The notes beneath the pieces are model-generated. The model was not told the origin of the DNA and made no database searches. It saw nothing but the letters and a program-made list of their open reading frames with translations. Positions 42,104 to 51,018 of a stretch of DNA of 64,000 nt are shown here, piece after piece. Both the position numbers and the translations under genes were made by a program. How positions within the stretch are numbered: position 1 is the stretch's first letter; each line of letters opens with the position of its first letter. Source of the stretch: an uncultured Blautia sp. (GTDB lineage Bacteria > Bacillota > Clostridia > Lachnospirales > Lachnospiraceae); contig UQCM01000004.1 of the NCBI GenBank assembly GCA_900539525.1, positions 12,502 through 76,501 on the forward strand. Direction: 5' to 3'.

Positions 42104-43318
42104 TTATTCTGCACCTGTTTCGGACTCTGTTTCTGATTCTGCCTCACTTCCTGTCTCAGCCTCTGTATCTGCCACATCCGGATCCGTTACAACTGCATTT
42201 TCTTCTACCAGCTCCAGTGCCTTATCCAGCAGCAGGTTTGTCTCAACGACTTTTTTGCCGTACTGGTTCTCCAGTGCTTCGATATTCTCAAGCCCCATCA
42301 TATCTACATATTTCTGTGCTCTTTCCTGATATTCTGTGTCATCCAGGGTAATCTCTTCTACCTCTGCGATCGCTTTTAAGAGCATCTCCTGACGCAGCCC
42401 CTGCCTTGCCATCTCTTCCATCTGTGCATAGAAGTCCTCTTCTGTTGTCTGAAGATTCTGTTCGATAAAGTCAGACAGCTCCATCTCCGACTGTGCTGCA
42501 TACTGTGCATAATAGTCCACATACTGATCCTTCATAAATGCGACCAGATCCTCCGGATAATCATTGATGGTGGCATTATTGTAGACCTGAGTCATCAGAT
42601 CATTGGTTTTCTGTGAATCTCTTGTAGACGCCTTCTGCTCCTGCAGAGTCTTGCGGACATTTTCACGATATGCGTCTACCGTCTTGTATTCCGAATCCGA
42701 AAGTTCTGCCGCCAGTTCATCTGTAAGCTCCGGTGCACGCTTTATAGAGTTGATCGTCACATGGAATACCACGTCCTGACCCGCCAGTTCTGTGCTTCCA
42801 TAATTCTCCGGGAAGGTCAGATTCAGATCTACACTTTCTCCGACTTTCTTTCCGATCAGCCCTTCTTCAAATCCTTCAATAAAAGTACCGGAACCGATGG
42901 AAAGGTCATATCCTTTGTCCGTACCTCCGTCAAAAGCGACTCCGTCCTTTGTTCCCTCATAATCAATGTTTGCAATATCACCGTTTTCTACGGTTCCCTC
43001 TTCCAGCGTCTCCATCTTGTCACTCTGGGAAAGCGTGCTGGAAATCTCTGCATCGATCTCCTCATCTGTCACAGCTGTAGATGCAAGCGTCACCGGCAGA
43101 CCCTTGTATTCTCCAAGAGTCACATAATCCAGTGCCTTATAATCCGGTCGTTTGGCTGCAGCCGTATCTGTCTGCGCACCGGTCTCTGCCTCAGAAGCCG
43201 CTTCTGTTGCCGCCTCTGTTCCTGCTCCTGTCTCTGTCGTCTTCGTGTTTCCGTTTGAACAGCCTGCTGCCATCATTGTGAGGCAAAGAAGTGCTGCCAT
43301 CATAAATCTTCTCTTCAT
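42104..43318 (-). CDS. FKBP-type peptidyl-prolyl isomerase lipoprotein, trigger-factor-like
   Basis: A predicted extracytoplasmic folding factor, 404 aa. Lipoprotein signal MKRRFMMAALLCLTMMAAGC. A Thr/Glu/Ala-rich spacer is at about 22-55. An FKBP domain at about 95-190 has VENGDIANIDYEG, FDGGTDKGYDLSIGSGTFI and FEEGLIGKKVGESVDLNLTF. A helical region like the trigger-factor C-terminus follows (about 195-375), and an acidic tail (ETGSEAESETESETGAE) ends it. The chosen ATG at 43318 has GAGG about 12 bases upstream; longer in-frame starts precede the signal peptide and were rejected. It follows the polysaccharide deacetylase gene by 91 bases. Confidence 0.88.
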   Translation of the reverse strand: MKRRFMMAALLCLTMMAAGCSNGNTKTTETGAGTEAATEAASEAETGAQTDTAAAKRPDYKALDYVTLGEYKGLPVTLASTAVTDEEIDAEISSTLSQSDKMETLEEGTVENGDIANIDYEGTKDGVAFDGGTDKGYDLSIGSGTFIEGFEEGLIGKKVGESVDLNLTFPENYGSTELAGQDVVFHVTINSIKRAPELTDELAAELSDSEYKTVDAYRENVRKTLQEQKASTRDSQKTNDLMTQVYNNATINDYPEDLVAFMKDQYVDYYAQYAAQSEMELSDFIEQNLQTTEEDFYAQMEEMARQGLRQEMLLKAIAEVEEITLDDTEYQERAQKYVDMMGLENIEALENQYGKKVVETNLLLDKALELVEENAVVTDPDVADTEAETGSEAESETESETGAE

Positions 43319-43409
43319 AATATCTGTCATCCTCTCTGTTTTAATAATTCGCGCCCGGTTTCCTTCCGGCTCCCGCACTTCGTGCGGCATCTCCAGACCT
43401 TCCGACAGG

Positions 43410-44867
43410 TCACATCGCCGGAACCGGAGTCGGGCGGGCGGGGTCGAATACCTGTGAGGCATCGAACAGGTCAGATACCATTTCCGGATTGTAGTACATC
43501 CGGTATCCGTCCAGATTTCTGCGTCCCTGTCTCATGTATCTGTCTCCGAACTGTACCCAGTACTGGGAAGAATCTACATTACAGTAGATATTGAAGCCCA
43601 CGCTCTTTAAATAGTTGAACTTTTCATTGTCTGCCGTGTATGCCTGCCAGTCACCGATATCGGCACCAAAGGCAAAGATAATAATATCTGTGTCACCTAC
43701 AATGGGCTTTACATAGCTCATCCATTTTTCCGTATCTGTCTGGATACGTGACAATTCTGCCTGGGTCACATTAATATGCCCCCAGGTGTGGCTTGCAAAC
43801 TCCCATCCGTTTTCCTTCATGGCATTGGCCACCTTCGTAGCCTCTTCGATTTCCTTATTGTAGCTTTCCTCGTTGAAATCCGGATGCTCCTGGAAGAATT
43901 TCTCCTGGTACTCGTCCAGATTCTCCCTGGTCTTGTAGGCGATATCTGTCCGGTATCCAAGAACACCATTGTATCCCGTCAGTGCGATCGTTCCCTTTGC
44001 ACCATGGTATGAAAAGTCCGGATGCTCCTCTACGAAGGTATCGATCAGCGGAACCATATCAAAATCGCCTATGCTGACAGATCCATCCTGCTCCCTGTAC
44101 TCGTTCTTCACCTTTCCGTTCTCATCGATGATCAGCTTCGTAGCCATACCGTCACCATCCATATAGTGATAGTAGCTCACGTCATCCTGCGAAAGCACAA
44201 ATGCCTTCTTTCCCGGCGGAAGCATGATCTTTCCTCTGGATACAGTGCCGTCCTCATTTACCGTACACATATCATGCAGACTCACCAGTACATAACCTTT
44301 TTCGTACATCGACTGTGTGACCTTGTTGAACTCGTCGATGGTCGTCATGACCTGGTTGTATCCTCCCTCTTTGGAATCACCATCAAATGCCAGGCTCGTA
44401 TCTTTGATCAGCGTATGATAGAAAATATGTGTGACCTCTTCCAGCGGATACTCCACCAGTTCTGCCTTTGCAGCTTCCCATTCTGCCACCTTTGCAGCCA
44501 TCTCCTGGCTTTCTGCAAATCCGCTGTCGCCCTTGAGCAGTTCAATCGCACCATCATAGTCATACATCGCTGCCAGACGTCCGGCTTCTTCCATCGTATC
44601 CGGCTGTGGCTCTGTCTGAGTTTCCGTTTCTGTCACAGCAGGCGATTCTGCTGTTTCCCCTCCGGAACCGTTCTCTGTCAGCGCTTCCGTGCTCTTCCCG
44701 TGATCCTGCGCCTTTTTCGTCCTGCCCGCATTTCCCTGTATCACCAGAACCAGAAGTACCGCGATCAGCAGGATCAGGGCGAAAATGACGATTCTGCATA
44801 TCATTACCTGCCTTTTCCGCTTTGCCCTTCGCGCGGCGGCTCTTTCTGCTCTTTCTCGCTCCTCCAT
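43410..44867 (-). CDS. Membrane-anchored polysaccharide deacetylase (NodB type)
   Basis: A 485-aa carbohydrate esterase that may deacetylate peptidoglycan or another surface glycan. It starts with a highly basic cytosolic stretch (RAARRAKRKRQ). A transmembrane segment follows at about 24-46 (IVIFALILLIAVLLVLVIQG), then a Thr/Glu-rich linker. The NodB fold is at about 215-440: FVLSQDDVSYYHY holds the catalytic and metal Asp pair, and FASHTWGHINVTQAEL the metal HxxxH. GGAGG precedes the ATG at 44867. An extended -10 promoter (TGATATAAT) lies about 47 bases upstream. Confidence 0.9.
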   Translation of the reverse strand: MEERERAERAAARRAKRKRQVMICRIVIFALILLIAVLLVLVIQGNAGRTKKAQDHGKSTEALTENGSGGETAESPAVTETETQTEPQPDTMEEAGRLAAMYDYDGAIELLKGDSGFAESQEMAAKVAEWEAAKAELVEYPLEEVTHIFYHTLIKDTSLAFDGDSKEGGYNQVMTTIDEFNKVTQSMYEKGYVLVSLHDMCTVNEDGTVSRGKIMLPPGKKAFVLSQDDVSYYHYMDGDGMATKLIIDENGKVKNEYREQDGSVSIGDFDMVPLIDTFVEEHPDFSYHGAKGTIALTGYNGVLGYRTDIAYKTRENLDEYQEKFFQEHPDFNEESYNKEIEEATKVANAMKENGWEFASHTWGHINVTQAELSRIQTDTEKWMSYVKPIVGDTDIIIFAFGADIGDWQAYTADNEKFNYLKSVGFNIYCNVDSSQYWVQFGDRYMRQGRRNLDGYRMYYNPEMVSDLFDASQVFDPARPTPVPAM

Positions 44868-44913
44868 GACAAAATCCTCCCTTATCAATTTAATACACCA
44901 GTTTCAATTTTGT

Positions 44914-44922
44914 ATTATATCA
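44914..44922 (-). promoter_or_regulatory. Extended -10 promoter of the deacetylase gene
   Basis: TGATATAAT on the minus strand with no clear -35. Confidence 0.5.
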
Positions 44923-44987
44923 TATTTAAAAACAAATTCCACATGTTTTTTGTCATTAAGAAAAAACTTATATTTTCTAAAGAATGA

Positions 44988-45016
44988 TTGCACTTTTTGA
45001 CAAAGAATGCTAGAAT
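44988..45016 (+). promoter_or_regulatory. Promoter of the 151-aa membrane protein gene
   Basis: TTGCAC (44988-44993), 17 bases, TAGAAT (45011-45016). The transcript would run through an R4 fragment before the start codon. Confidence 0.6.
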
Positions 45017-45027
45017 ATGGAGGAACG

Positions 45028-45093
45028 AGATTATGCAGTATGCATCTTGCGTACATCGCGAAGCGTGTTGGCGGTTGCACAGTGAACCGTAAC
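45028..45093. repeat. R4 repeat, right-end copy in a 5' leader
   Basis: tgcagtatgcatc, then catcgcgaagcgtgtt and cagtgaaccgtaac match the right half of the complete R4 element at 30048-30203. Confidence 0.7.
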
Positions 45094-45123
45094 ACAGCAG
45101 AACATTTAAACAGGAGGTACACT

Positions 45124-45579
45124 ATGTCCACATTCGGAACTGTATTGCTCATTATCCTGGCAGTACTCATCGTATTATTAGCAGCCCTTTACTTCTTCGG
45201 GCGGAAGGCACAGAAAAAGCAGGCCATTCAGCAGGAGCAGATGGAAGCTGTCAAGCAGAACGTCACCATGCTGATTATTGATAAAAAGCGGATGAAGATC
45301 AAAGACGCCGGACTTCCGCAGATCGTAGTAGACCAGACACCGAGGCTGATGCGCGGCACCAAGCTCCCGATCGTGAAAGCGAAGGTTGGACCGAAGATCA
45401 TGACACTGGTATGCGAGGCTTCGATTTTTGACAGCATCCCTGTAAAAAAAGAAGTAAAAGCTGTCGTAAGCGGTATCTACATAACAAGTGTACGGGGTAT
45501 CCGCGGTCCGTTAGAGACAAAGCCGAAGAAACAGGGCTTTATCGCAAAGATGAAAGGAAAGCTTTCCAAAAAACAGTGA
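45124..45579 (+). CDS. Conserved single-pass membrane protein of unknown function
   Basis: 151 aa. One N-terminal hydrophobic segment (about 6-26, VLLIILAVLIVLLAALYFFG). A basic, Gln-rich stretch follows, then a compact soluble domain at about 45-130 (VTMLIIDKKRMKIKDAGLPQ, TKLPIVKAKVGPKIMTLVC). The C-terminus is basic (KKQGFIAKMKGKLSKKQ). I do not recognise a named family. The even composition and codon use, a good ribosome site (ACAGGAGG), a promoter and a terminator show it is a real gene. Orientation suggests the soluble part faces the cytosol. Confidence 0.75.
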   Translation: MSTFGTVLLIILAVLIVLLAALYFFGRKAQKKQAIQQEQMEAVKQNVTMLIIDKKRMKIKDAGLPQIVVDQTPRLMRGTKLPIVKAKVGPKIMTLVCEASIFDSIPVKKEVKAVVSGIYITSVRGIRGPLETKPKKQGFIAKMKGKLSKKQ

Positions 45580-45594
45580 CTATCTATATCATGA

Positions 45595-45638
45595 GAAAAA
45601 GCACATCTGTCATGACAGCAGATGTGCTCCTTTTTTTG
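45595..45638. terminator. Shared terminator of two convergent genes
   Basis: GCACATCTG/CAGATGTGC stem with TTTTTTT on the plus side and AAAAA on the other. The stem includes the stop codon of the DUF1934 gene. Confidence 0.88.
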
Positions 45639-46053
45639 ACTGTATATTCATGCTGATCGTGCAGTCCGCCAGATGCTCATAATTCACTTCCAGTGCATAG
45701 TCCACTTTAACATCCATGCTGTTCTCTGTGGTACTCATCTCTATGCCGGTGGCAGATATTCCCACCAGAAGATTTCCAAATGGCGTGTTATAACAGGTAA
45801 GATTTTTCTTATTCTCTTCAAAAACGAGGTGTGCATTGGCGATTCCTTTTCTCGTTACCTCCATACTGTTTCCATTGATCTTGATCAGGTTGCTGACCGT
45901 TCCCTCAAAGCCTTCCATCACTTCCTCATATTTGATATAATGCTTTCCGTTTTTTTCAAAATAAGTTCCCGGAGCGATCACTTCCACGGGCTCTTCCGTT
46001 CCCTCTTCGGCAAACTGAAGTCCTTTGATCCGCAGTAAAACATCTTTTGTCAT
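45610..46053 (-). CDS. DUF1934 (YwiB-like) beta-barrel protein
   Basis: A 147-aa protein of the DUF1934 family, a calycin-like small barrel of unknown function. Recognisable features are VLLRIKGLQ at the start, GKHYIKYEEV in the middle, and SMDVKVDYALEVNYE near the end. AGGAGA stands right before the ATG at 46053, four bases after the murI stop, so the two genes are co-transcribed. Confidence 0.82.
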   Translation of the reverse strand: MTKDVLLRIKGLQFAEEGTEEPVEVIAPGTYFEKNGKHYIKYEEVMEGFEGTVSNLIKINGNSMEVTRKGIANAHLVFEENKKNLTCYNTPFGNLLVGISATGIEMSTTENSMDVKVDYALEVNYEHLADCTISMNIQSKKGAHLLS

Positions 46054-46057
46054 TCTC

Positions 46058-46882
46058 CTAATACTCCTCAATATTGATCTGTTTCGTCATCTCGATATCA
46101 AACGGAAGGATCGAGTTGGCAAACCGTCTGAATTTGTCCGCCAGATCGCTGACATAGAACCTGTAACGCTCCGCCTCGCTTCCTCTCCCTCCGGGATTTT
46201 CAAGATGCTCATGCTTTAACAGTTCCTTTAATTCCCTCGCTGTTTCATAAGCAGGATTTACCAGTGTCACACCTTCTCCCACGATCTCGCGCAGCGTGGA
46301 TCGCAGCAGCGGATAATGGGTACAGCCCAGGATCAGTGTATCGATATCCTGGTCCATCAGTTCTTTCAGGTAGCGGGTGGCCACTTCCACTGTTACCGGA
46401 TCCTTCAGCCATCCCTCTTCCACCAGCGGCACAAACAGGGGACACGCCTTTCCGATCACCTGAATGTCAGGGTTCTGTTCCTGAAGAAACTGTGTATAAA
46501 TCCCCGAACTTACGGTAGCCTCTGTTCCAATGACACCGATCCTCCCGTTTCTGGTAGTGTTGCCGGCTACACGTGCCCCGGGCTTTACCACGCCAATGAT
46601 CGGGATATCCAGTTCCTTTCTAATGTCCTCCAATGCATAGGCGCTGGCGGTATTGCACGCCACCACAATTGCCTTTACTTCCTGTGTTCTCAGAAATCGT
46701 ATGATCTGCCTGGAATAGCGCAGGATGGTTTCCTTTGACTTGCTTCCATACGGAACTCTCGCCGTATCACCAAAATATACAATACGCTCATCCGGTATGT
46801 TTCTCATGATCTCCCGTGCTACGGTCAGTCCGCCGACACCTGAATCAAATACGCCAATGGGCGCTTCACATTTATTATCCAT
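46058..46882 (-). CDS. murI: Glutamate racemase
   Basis: Supplies D-glutamate for peptidoglycan. The 274-aa protein has the N-terminal APIGVFDSGVGGLTVAREI. The two catalytic Cys are in VACNTASAYAL (about 74) and LGCTHYPLLRS (about 186). DTARVPYGSK is conserved between them. GAGGATAG precedes the ATG at 46882; an earlier in-frame ATG has no site. It is followed by the DUF1934 gene. Confidence 0.96.
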   Translation of the reverse strand: MDNKCEAPIGVFDSGVGGLTVAREIMRNIPDERIVYFGDTARVPYGSKSKETILRYSRQIIRFLRTQEVKAIVVACNTASAYALEDIRKELDIPIIGVVKPGARVAGNTTRNGRIGVIGTEATVSSGIYTQFLQEQNPDIQVIGKACPLFVPLVEEGWLKDPVTVEVATRYLKELMDQDIDTLILGCTHYPLLRSTLREIVGEGVTLVNPAYETARELKELLKHEHLENPGGRGSEAERYRFYVSDLADKFRRFANSILPFDIEMTKQINIEEY

Positions 46883-46960
46883 TTTTCTATCCTCAAACTT
46901 ATGCAAAAGCTGCGGCCGGGATGCCGCAGACCTGTTGAATCACTGCAATATTCCCTGCTC

Positions 46961-47611
46961 TCAGTCAAAAATTTCCGGCCTGCCGTTTACCATTGCGAAG
47001 CAGACCTGTGTACATTCCTCAAAAACCGTACGTCCATTCGTACCCTCTGTAATGTCATCCTTCAGCTTTTCAAGCATCTCCTCCGGAACCAGCGTCTCTA
47101 TTTTCACCTTATCAGTGTATTCAGAGTCTGTAATGATAAGTCCTTTCTGTCCCAGAAGATACTGGATTTTCCCGATTCCATTGTAGTCCGTTTCCATTTT
47201 CAGAAGGAAGCCCTGCTGCTTTTCGATGATCACACTGTTCTTCAGCCCCTCCTGTACTGCTTTTGAATAGGCCCGCACCAGCCCTCCGGTTCCCAGAAGG
47301 GTACCTCCGAAATACCGTGTGACCACGACTGCCGCATTGTGTATGCCCTCACCCAGCAGGACTTCGATCATGGGACGCCCTGCTGTTCCCTGGGGTTCCC
47401 CGTCATCACTGCATCTTTGCAGCTCCTGACGTTCCCCCACCACAAAAGCAGAACAGTTGTGTGTCGCATTCCAGTACTTTTTCTTCAGACCGGCTATGAA
47501 CTCGAGCGCTTCCTCCTCAGATTCCACGGGCTGCACGGTTGCGATGAACCGCGATTTCTTCTCCACGATCTCAGCCTCTCCCCCCTGATAGACTGCTTTA
47601 TATGAATTCAT
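46961..47611 (-). CDS. YigZ/IMPACT-family protein
   Basis: A 216-aa protein related to YigZ and eukaryotic IMPACT, whose bacterial role is not settled. The N-terminal UPF0029 domain has KKSRFIATV, NATHNCSAFV, SDDGEPQGTAGRPMIEVL and VVTRYFGGTLLGTGGLVRAY. The C-terminal ferredoxin-like domain starts near GFLLKMETDYNGIGKIQYLL. ATG at 47611 follows AGGAAAGGAAGTC. It lies 78 bases upstream of murI, in the same direction. Confidence 0.92.
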   Translation of the reverse strand: MNSYKAVYQGGEAEIVEKKSRFIATVQPVESEEEALEFIAGLKKKYWNATHNCSAFVVGERQELQRCSDDGEPQGTAGRPMIEVLLGEGIHNAAVVVTRYFGGTLLGTGGLVRAYSKAVQEGLKNSVIIEKQQGFLLKMETDYNGIGKIQYLLGQKGLIITDSEYTDKVKIETLVPEEMLEKLKDDITEGTNGRTVFEECTQVCFAMVNGRPEIFD

Positions 47612-47684
47612 GACTTCTTTCCTTTCCTGTATCTGATGTAAATGCTCCCCCGAGTGCTTACAATCCAAAATTCTGGTAATATTA

Positions 47685-47910
47685 GTAACTGTTCAGAGCC
47701 ATGCAGATTTATAAATATTTGCCGTGGGGAGCTTGCTCACCTAAGGCAAATACTTATAAATCTATAGGGCGAGAGCCCTATATGAGCAAAAGGCAAGCCT
47801 CAAAGAGGCGTTTTGCGAATGGCTCTGAACAGTTATAAAACAGAGCCCTCCTCGAAGAGGCGTTTTGCGAATGGCTCTGAACAGTTATAAATCAGAGCCA
47901 TGCAGATTTA
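47685..47910. repeat. R1 element, complete copy (47685-47836) with two extra partial ends
   Basis: GTAACTGTTCAGAGCCAT and ATGGCTCTGAACAGTTAT are inverted with one mismatch. Inside are three hairpins: AGATTTATAAATATTTGCC/GGCAAATACTTATAAATCT, TATAGGGC-gaga-GCCCTATA, and GCCTC-aaa-GAGGC. Behind it the right end is repeated (47849-47888) and a left-end piece follows (47893-47910). It occupies most of the gap between the YigZ and PBP genes. Confidence 0.88.
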
Positions 47911-48005
47911 TTAATGTTACCAGTATTATAAGATAAGATGGCGATGAATGCAAGTGATGTTACTCACGGGTTTTCTAATTCCTACTGGTATAACCTTTTC
48001 ATTTC

Positions 48006-48014
48006 TGCTATACT
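48006..48014 (+). promoter_or_regulatory. Extended -10 promoter of the PBP gene
   Basis: TGcTATACT with a poor -35. The transcript would carry the R2 half-element at 48026-48131 in its leader. Confidence 0.4.
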
Positions 48015-48025
48015 CTGTATTAAAC

Positions 48026-48131
48026 GATACGTTAAACATGAGAAAGCAGCCATTTTTCAAAAAAAGTGAGCAGATTTTGAATGTTTTCCGGATTTTGGGA
48101 GCGCGGGAGCGCGGAAAAATCCGAAAGTATC
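48026..48131. repeat. R2 element, right-half copy in the PBP leader
   Basis: gttaaacatgagaaagcagc, then the ttttcaa/tttgaatg region and cggattttgggagcgcg with gcgcggaaaaatccg, match the second and third hairpins of R2. The outer ends are GATAC/GTATC in place of GATGCC/GGCATC, so the closing pairs have changed together. Confidence 0.82.
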
Positions 48132-48189
48132 ATGGGGGCAAATGGACGCTGACAACCAACTCACGATTACATAACACATGGAGGCAAAG

Positions 48190-50868
48190 ATGAAATTTGA
48201 CAGAGAAAGCGCCGAAAACAAAAGAAAGAACCACACCTCAGAGAAGGTTGGAAAACGCATCGGATTTATCTTTTTAAAAGCATTCCTGCTCTGTCTGACA
48301 GGACTAGTGGTGATCACCGGTGCGGCAGGATTTGGTATCATGAAGGGACTGATCGACAGTGCACCCGATATCACAAACCTTTCCGTGGCTCCTTCTGAGG
48401 CAGCAACTTATATTTATGATATGGATGGTAATCAGATCCAGAAGCTGACAGCATCCACTTCCAACCGTACACTGGTGAAACTGGATCAGATCCCGCTGGA
48501 TCTGCAGCATGCTGTCGTTGCCGTGGAGGATGAACGGTTCTACGAACACAATGGCATCGATATCCAGGGGATCATCCGCGCATTTGTCGTAGGTGTTACC
48601 AGCGGAGGGCATTTTTCCGAAGGAGCCAGCACGATCACGCAGCAGCTTCTGAAGAATAATGTATTTACCGGATGGACGCAGGAGACTTCCCTGATTCAGA
48701 AGTTCAAGAGGAAGTTTCAGGAACAGTATCTGGCACTCCAGCTGGAGAAAAAGATGAGCAAGGAGCAGATTCTGGAGGATTATCTGAACACGATCAATCT
48801 GGGGGCAGGTGCCTACGGTGTACAGGCTGCAGCCCACCGGTATTTTAACAAGGATGTGTCAAAGCTTACGCTGTCAGAGGCCACTGTCATTGCAGGCATC
48901 ACCCAGAATCCTACCCAGTATAATCCCATCCTTTATCCGGAGCAGAATGCAAAGCGCCGCGAAAAAGTACTGAATCATATGCTGGAACAGGAATACATTT
49001 CGCAGGCACAGTATGAGGAAGTGCTGGCAGATGATGTGTATTCCCGCATCCAGAAGACGGACTCCGAGACACCGGATGTGTCCATCTACAGCTACTATGT
49101 GGATGCTCTTATTGAACAGGTCCTTGAGGATCTTCAGGAACAGAAGGGATACACGGAACAGCAGGCAGAGAAGATGCTGTACAGCAGCGGATTGAAGATT
49201 TTTTCCGCTCAGGATGAACACATTCAGAAGATCTGCGATGAGGAATTTGCCAATTCTGCTAATTTTCCGGCCGGAACAGAAGTGGAACTGGACTATGCCC
49301 TGAGTGTGTCAGGCGCCGATGGACAGGTGCGGAACTACAGCACAGAAATGCTGGCAGAGTATATCCGGAAAGAGAATCCCGATTTCAACAAGATGTTTCC
49401 TGATGAAGCTTCCGCCAGAGCTGCGGCTGAGAAATTTCGTGCCTCTGTACTGAAGGAAGGAGATAAGGTCATCGGTGAACACGCCTATGTGGTGATGCAG
49501 CCCCAGGCATCCTGTGTGATCATCGACCAGTCCACCGGTTATGTGAAGGCGATCGTGGGCGGACGCGGAAAGAAGGAGGCCAGCCTTACCTTAAACCGTG
49601 CCACCTACAGCCGGAGACAGCCCGGTTCTACCTTTAAGGTGATCGCCGCCTATGCACCTGCTCTTGACAGCGGTGGAAAGACGCTGGCTACCGTTTATGA
49701 TAACGCTCCTTACGCATACACAAACGGAGTTCCTGTCAACAACTGGGACAGCCATAACAAATATACAGGACTTACTACCATCCGACAGGCCATCACGAAT
49801 TCGATCAATGTGGTAACGGTAAAATGTCTGACCGATATCACCCCAAGGCTTGGCTTTGATTATGCCGAGAAGTTCGGTATCTCCACCCTTTATGACGATG
49901 AAGCTCTGGATGTCCGCCAGCCGCTGGCTCTGGGTGGTATTACCGACGGTGTGGTCAATCTGGAACTGACGGAGGCTTATGCGACGATTGCAAACGGCGG
50001 ACAGTATATTGAACCGAAGTTCTATACAAAGATCGAGGATCAGGAAGGAAATATCATTATTGATAATAAACCTGTAAGTACGACCGTATTGAAAGACAGC
50101 ACGGCCTTTCTGCTGACAAGCGCCATGCAGGATGTAGTGACCGCCGGTACAGGAACCGGTATTGATCTTGGGAAAATGCCTGTAGCCGGTAAAACGGGTA
50201 CGACCTCCGACTACCGTGACATCTGGTTTTCCGGCTATACCCCTTACTACACCTGTTCCGTCTGGGGCGGCTATGATAACCACGACATCCTGCCATCCGG
50301 CAATATGTATCACAGCTATCACAAGACGCTCTGGAATGCGATCATGAAACGGATCCATTCCGACCTTCCTGTGAAGGAGTTTACAAAACCGGACAATATC
50401 AAAACGGCTGTCATCTGCAAAAAGTCCGGCAAGCTGGCTGTAAAGGGTGTCTGCGATGCAGATCCCCGGGGATCTCAGGTTTATACCGAGTATTTCGCCA
50501 AAGGTACGGCTCCTTCTGAAAGCTGTGATGTCCATGTTTCGATGGAGGTATGCTCAGAAACAAAGCTGAAGCCAAGCGCTTCCTGTAAGAAAGAGAAGAA
50601 GGTGTTTGTGAAGCGTCCAAAGGGCAGTGAAGGCACTACAGATGATTCCGCATATGCGCCTCCGACAGAAACCTGCAAGGGACATACCGTGATTGACAAG
50701 ATCAAGGATCTGTTTGGTGGAAAAGGATCGAATAAGATTCCGGACGTGAGCACTAAGACTGGAAATGATTCTGGCAGACGTGCGGAGGAGGACGGTGATA
50801 CGCCTCCGATCGGGAATGCGGGGTCTGGTTCCAGCAGTAAAGATAATCCGGCGAATGCGCCTGATTAA
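48190..50868 (+). CDS. Class A penicillin-binding protein (PBP1-type)
   Basis: A bifunctional murein synthase: a glycosyltransferase that polymerises lipid II and a transpeptidase that cross-links the stem peptides. 892 aa. One membrane anchor near 35-58. The GT51 domain has VAVEDERFYEHNGID, GASTITQQLLKNN and NTINLGAGAYGVQAAA. The transpeptidase has RRQPGSTFKVIAAY (SxxK), TNSINVVTV (SxN) and AGKTGTTSDYRD (KTG). The last 190 residues hold a Cys-containing linker with CDVHVSMEVCSETK and a Ser/Gly/Asp-rich tail. ATG at 48190 follows GGAGGCAAAG. Monocistronic, convergent with aguB. Confidence 0.95.
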   Translation: MKFDRESAENKRKNHTSEKVGKRIGFIFLKAFLLCLTGLVVITGAAGFGIMKGLIDSAPDITNLSVAPSEAATYIYDMDGNQIQKLTASTSNRTLVKLDQIPLDLQHAVVAVEDERFYEHNGIDIQGIIRAFVVGVTSGGHFSEGASTITQQLLKNNVFTGWTQETSLIQKFKRKFQEQYLALQLEKKMSKEQILEDYLNTINLGAGAYGVQAAAHRYFNKDVSKLTLSEATVIAGITQNPTQYNPILYPEQNAKRREKVLNHMLEQEYISQAQYEEVLADDVYSRIQKTDSETPDVSIYSYYVDALIEQVLEDLQEQKGYTEQQAEKMLYSSGLKIFSAQDEHIQKICDEEFANSANFPAGTEVELDYALSVSGADGQVRNYSTEMLAEYIRKENPDFNKMFPDEASARAAAEKFRASVLKEGDKVIGEHAYVVMQPQASCVIIDQSTGYVKAIVGGRGKKEASLTLNRATYSRRQPGSTFKVIAAYAPALDSGGKTLATVYDNAPYAYTNGVPVNNWDSHNKYTGLTTIRQAITNSINVVTVKCLTDITPRLGFDYAEKFGISTLYDDEALDVRQPLALGGITDGVVNLELTEAYATIANGGQYIEPKFYTKIEDQEGNIIIDNKPVSTTVLKDSTAFLLTSAMQDVVTAGTGTGIDLGKMPVAGKTGTTSDYRDIWFSGYTPYYTCSVWGGYDNHDILPSGNMYHSYHKTLWNAIMKRIHSDLPVKEFTKPDNIKTAVICKKSGKLAVKGVCDADPRGSQVYTEYFAKGTAPSESCDVHVSMEVCSETKLKPSASCKKEKKVFVKRPKGSEGTTDDSAYAPPTETCKGHTVIDKIKDLFGGKGSNKIPDVSTKTGNDSGRRAEEDGDTPPIGNAGSGSSSKDNPANAPD

Positions 50869-50902
50869 GATTAAGTTAGTTACCCGTATTAGTTACCCGT
50901 AC

Positions 50903-51002
50903 GCTACCGGGAGAGCTTATGTTACACGCAAACCGGGGGCAACGCTATGATGAAAGCGCCCCTGGAAATGGTTTGCTTAGTAACATAAGCTCTCCCGGCA
51001 GC
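50903..51002. repeat. R3 palindromic element, short form (100 bp)
   Basis: The 23-base arms, gctaccgggagagcttatgt and gtaacataagctctcccggc (50903-50925, 50980-51002), match with one mismatch. The core gttacacgcaaacc..ggtttgcttagtaac and GGGGC/GCCCC stem equal those of 12817-13089, but the arms are unrelated to that copy. It lies between convergent genes and is followed by tgttttct, so it probably ends transcription on one or both sides. Confidence 0.85.
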
Positions 51003-51018
51003 TGTTTTCTGGAGGGAG

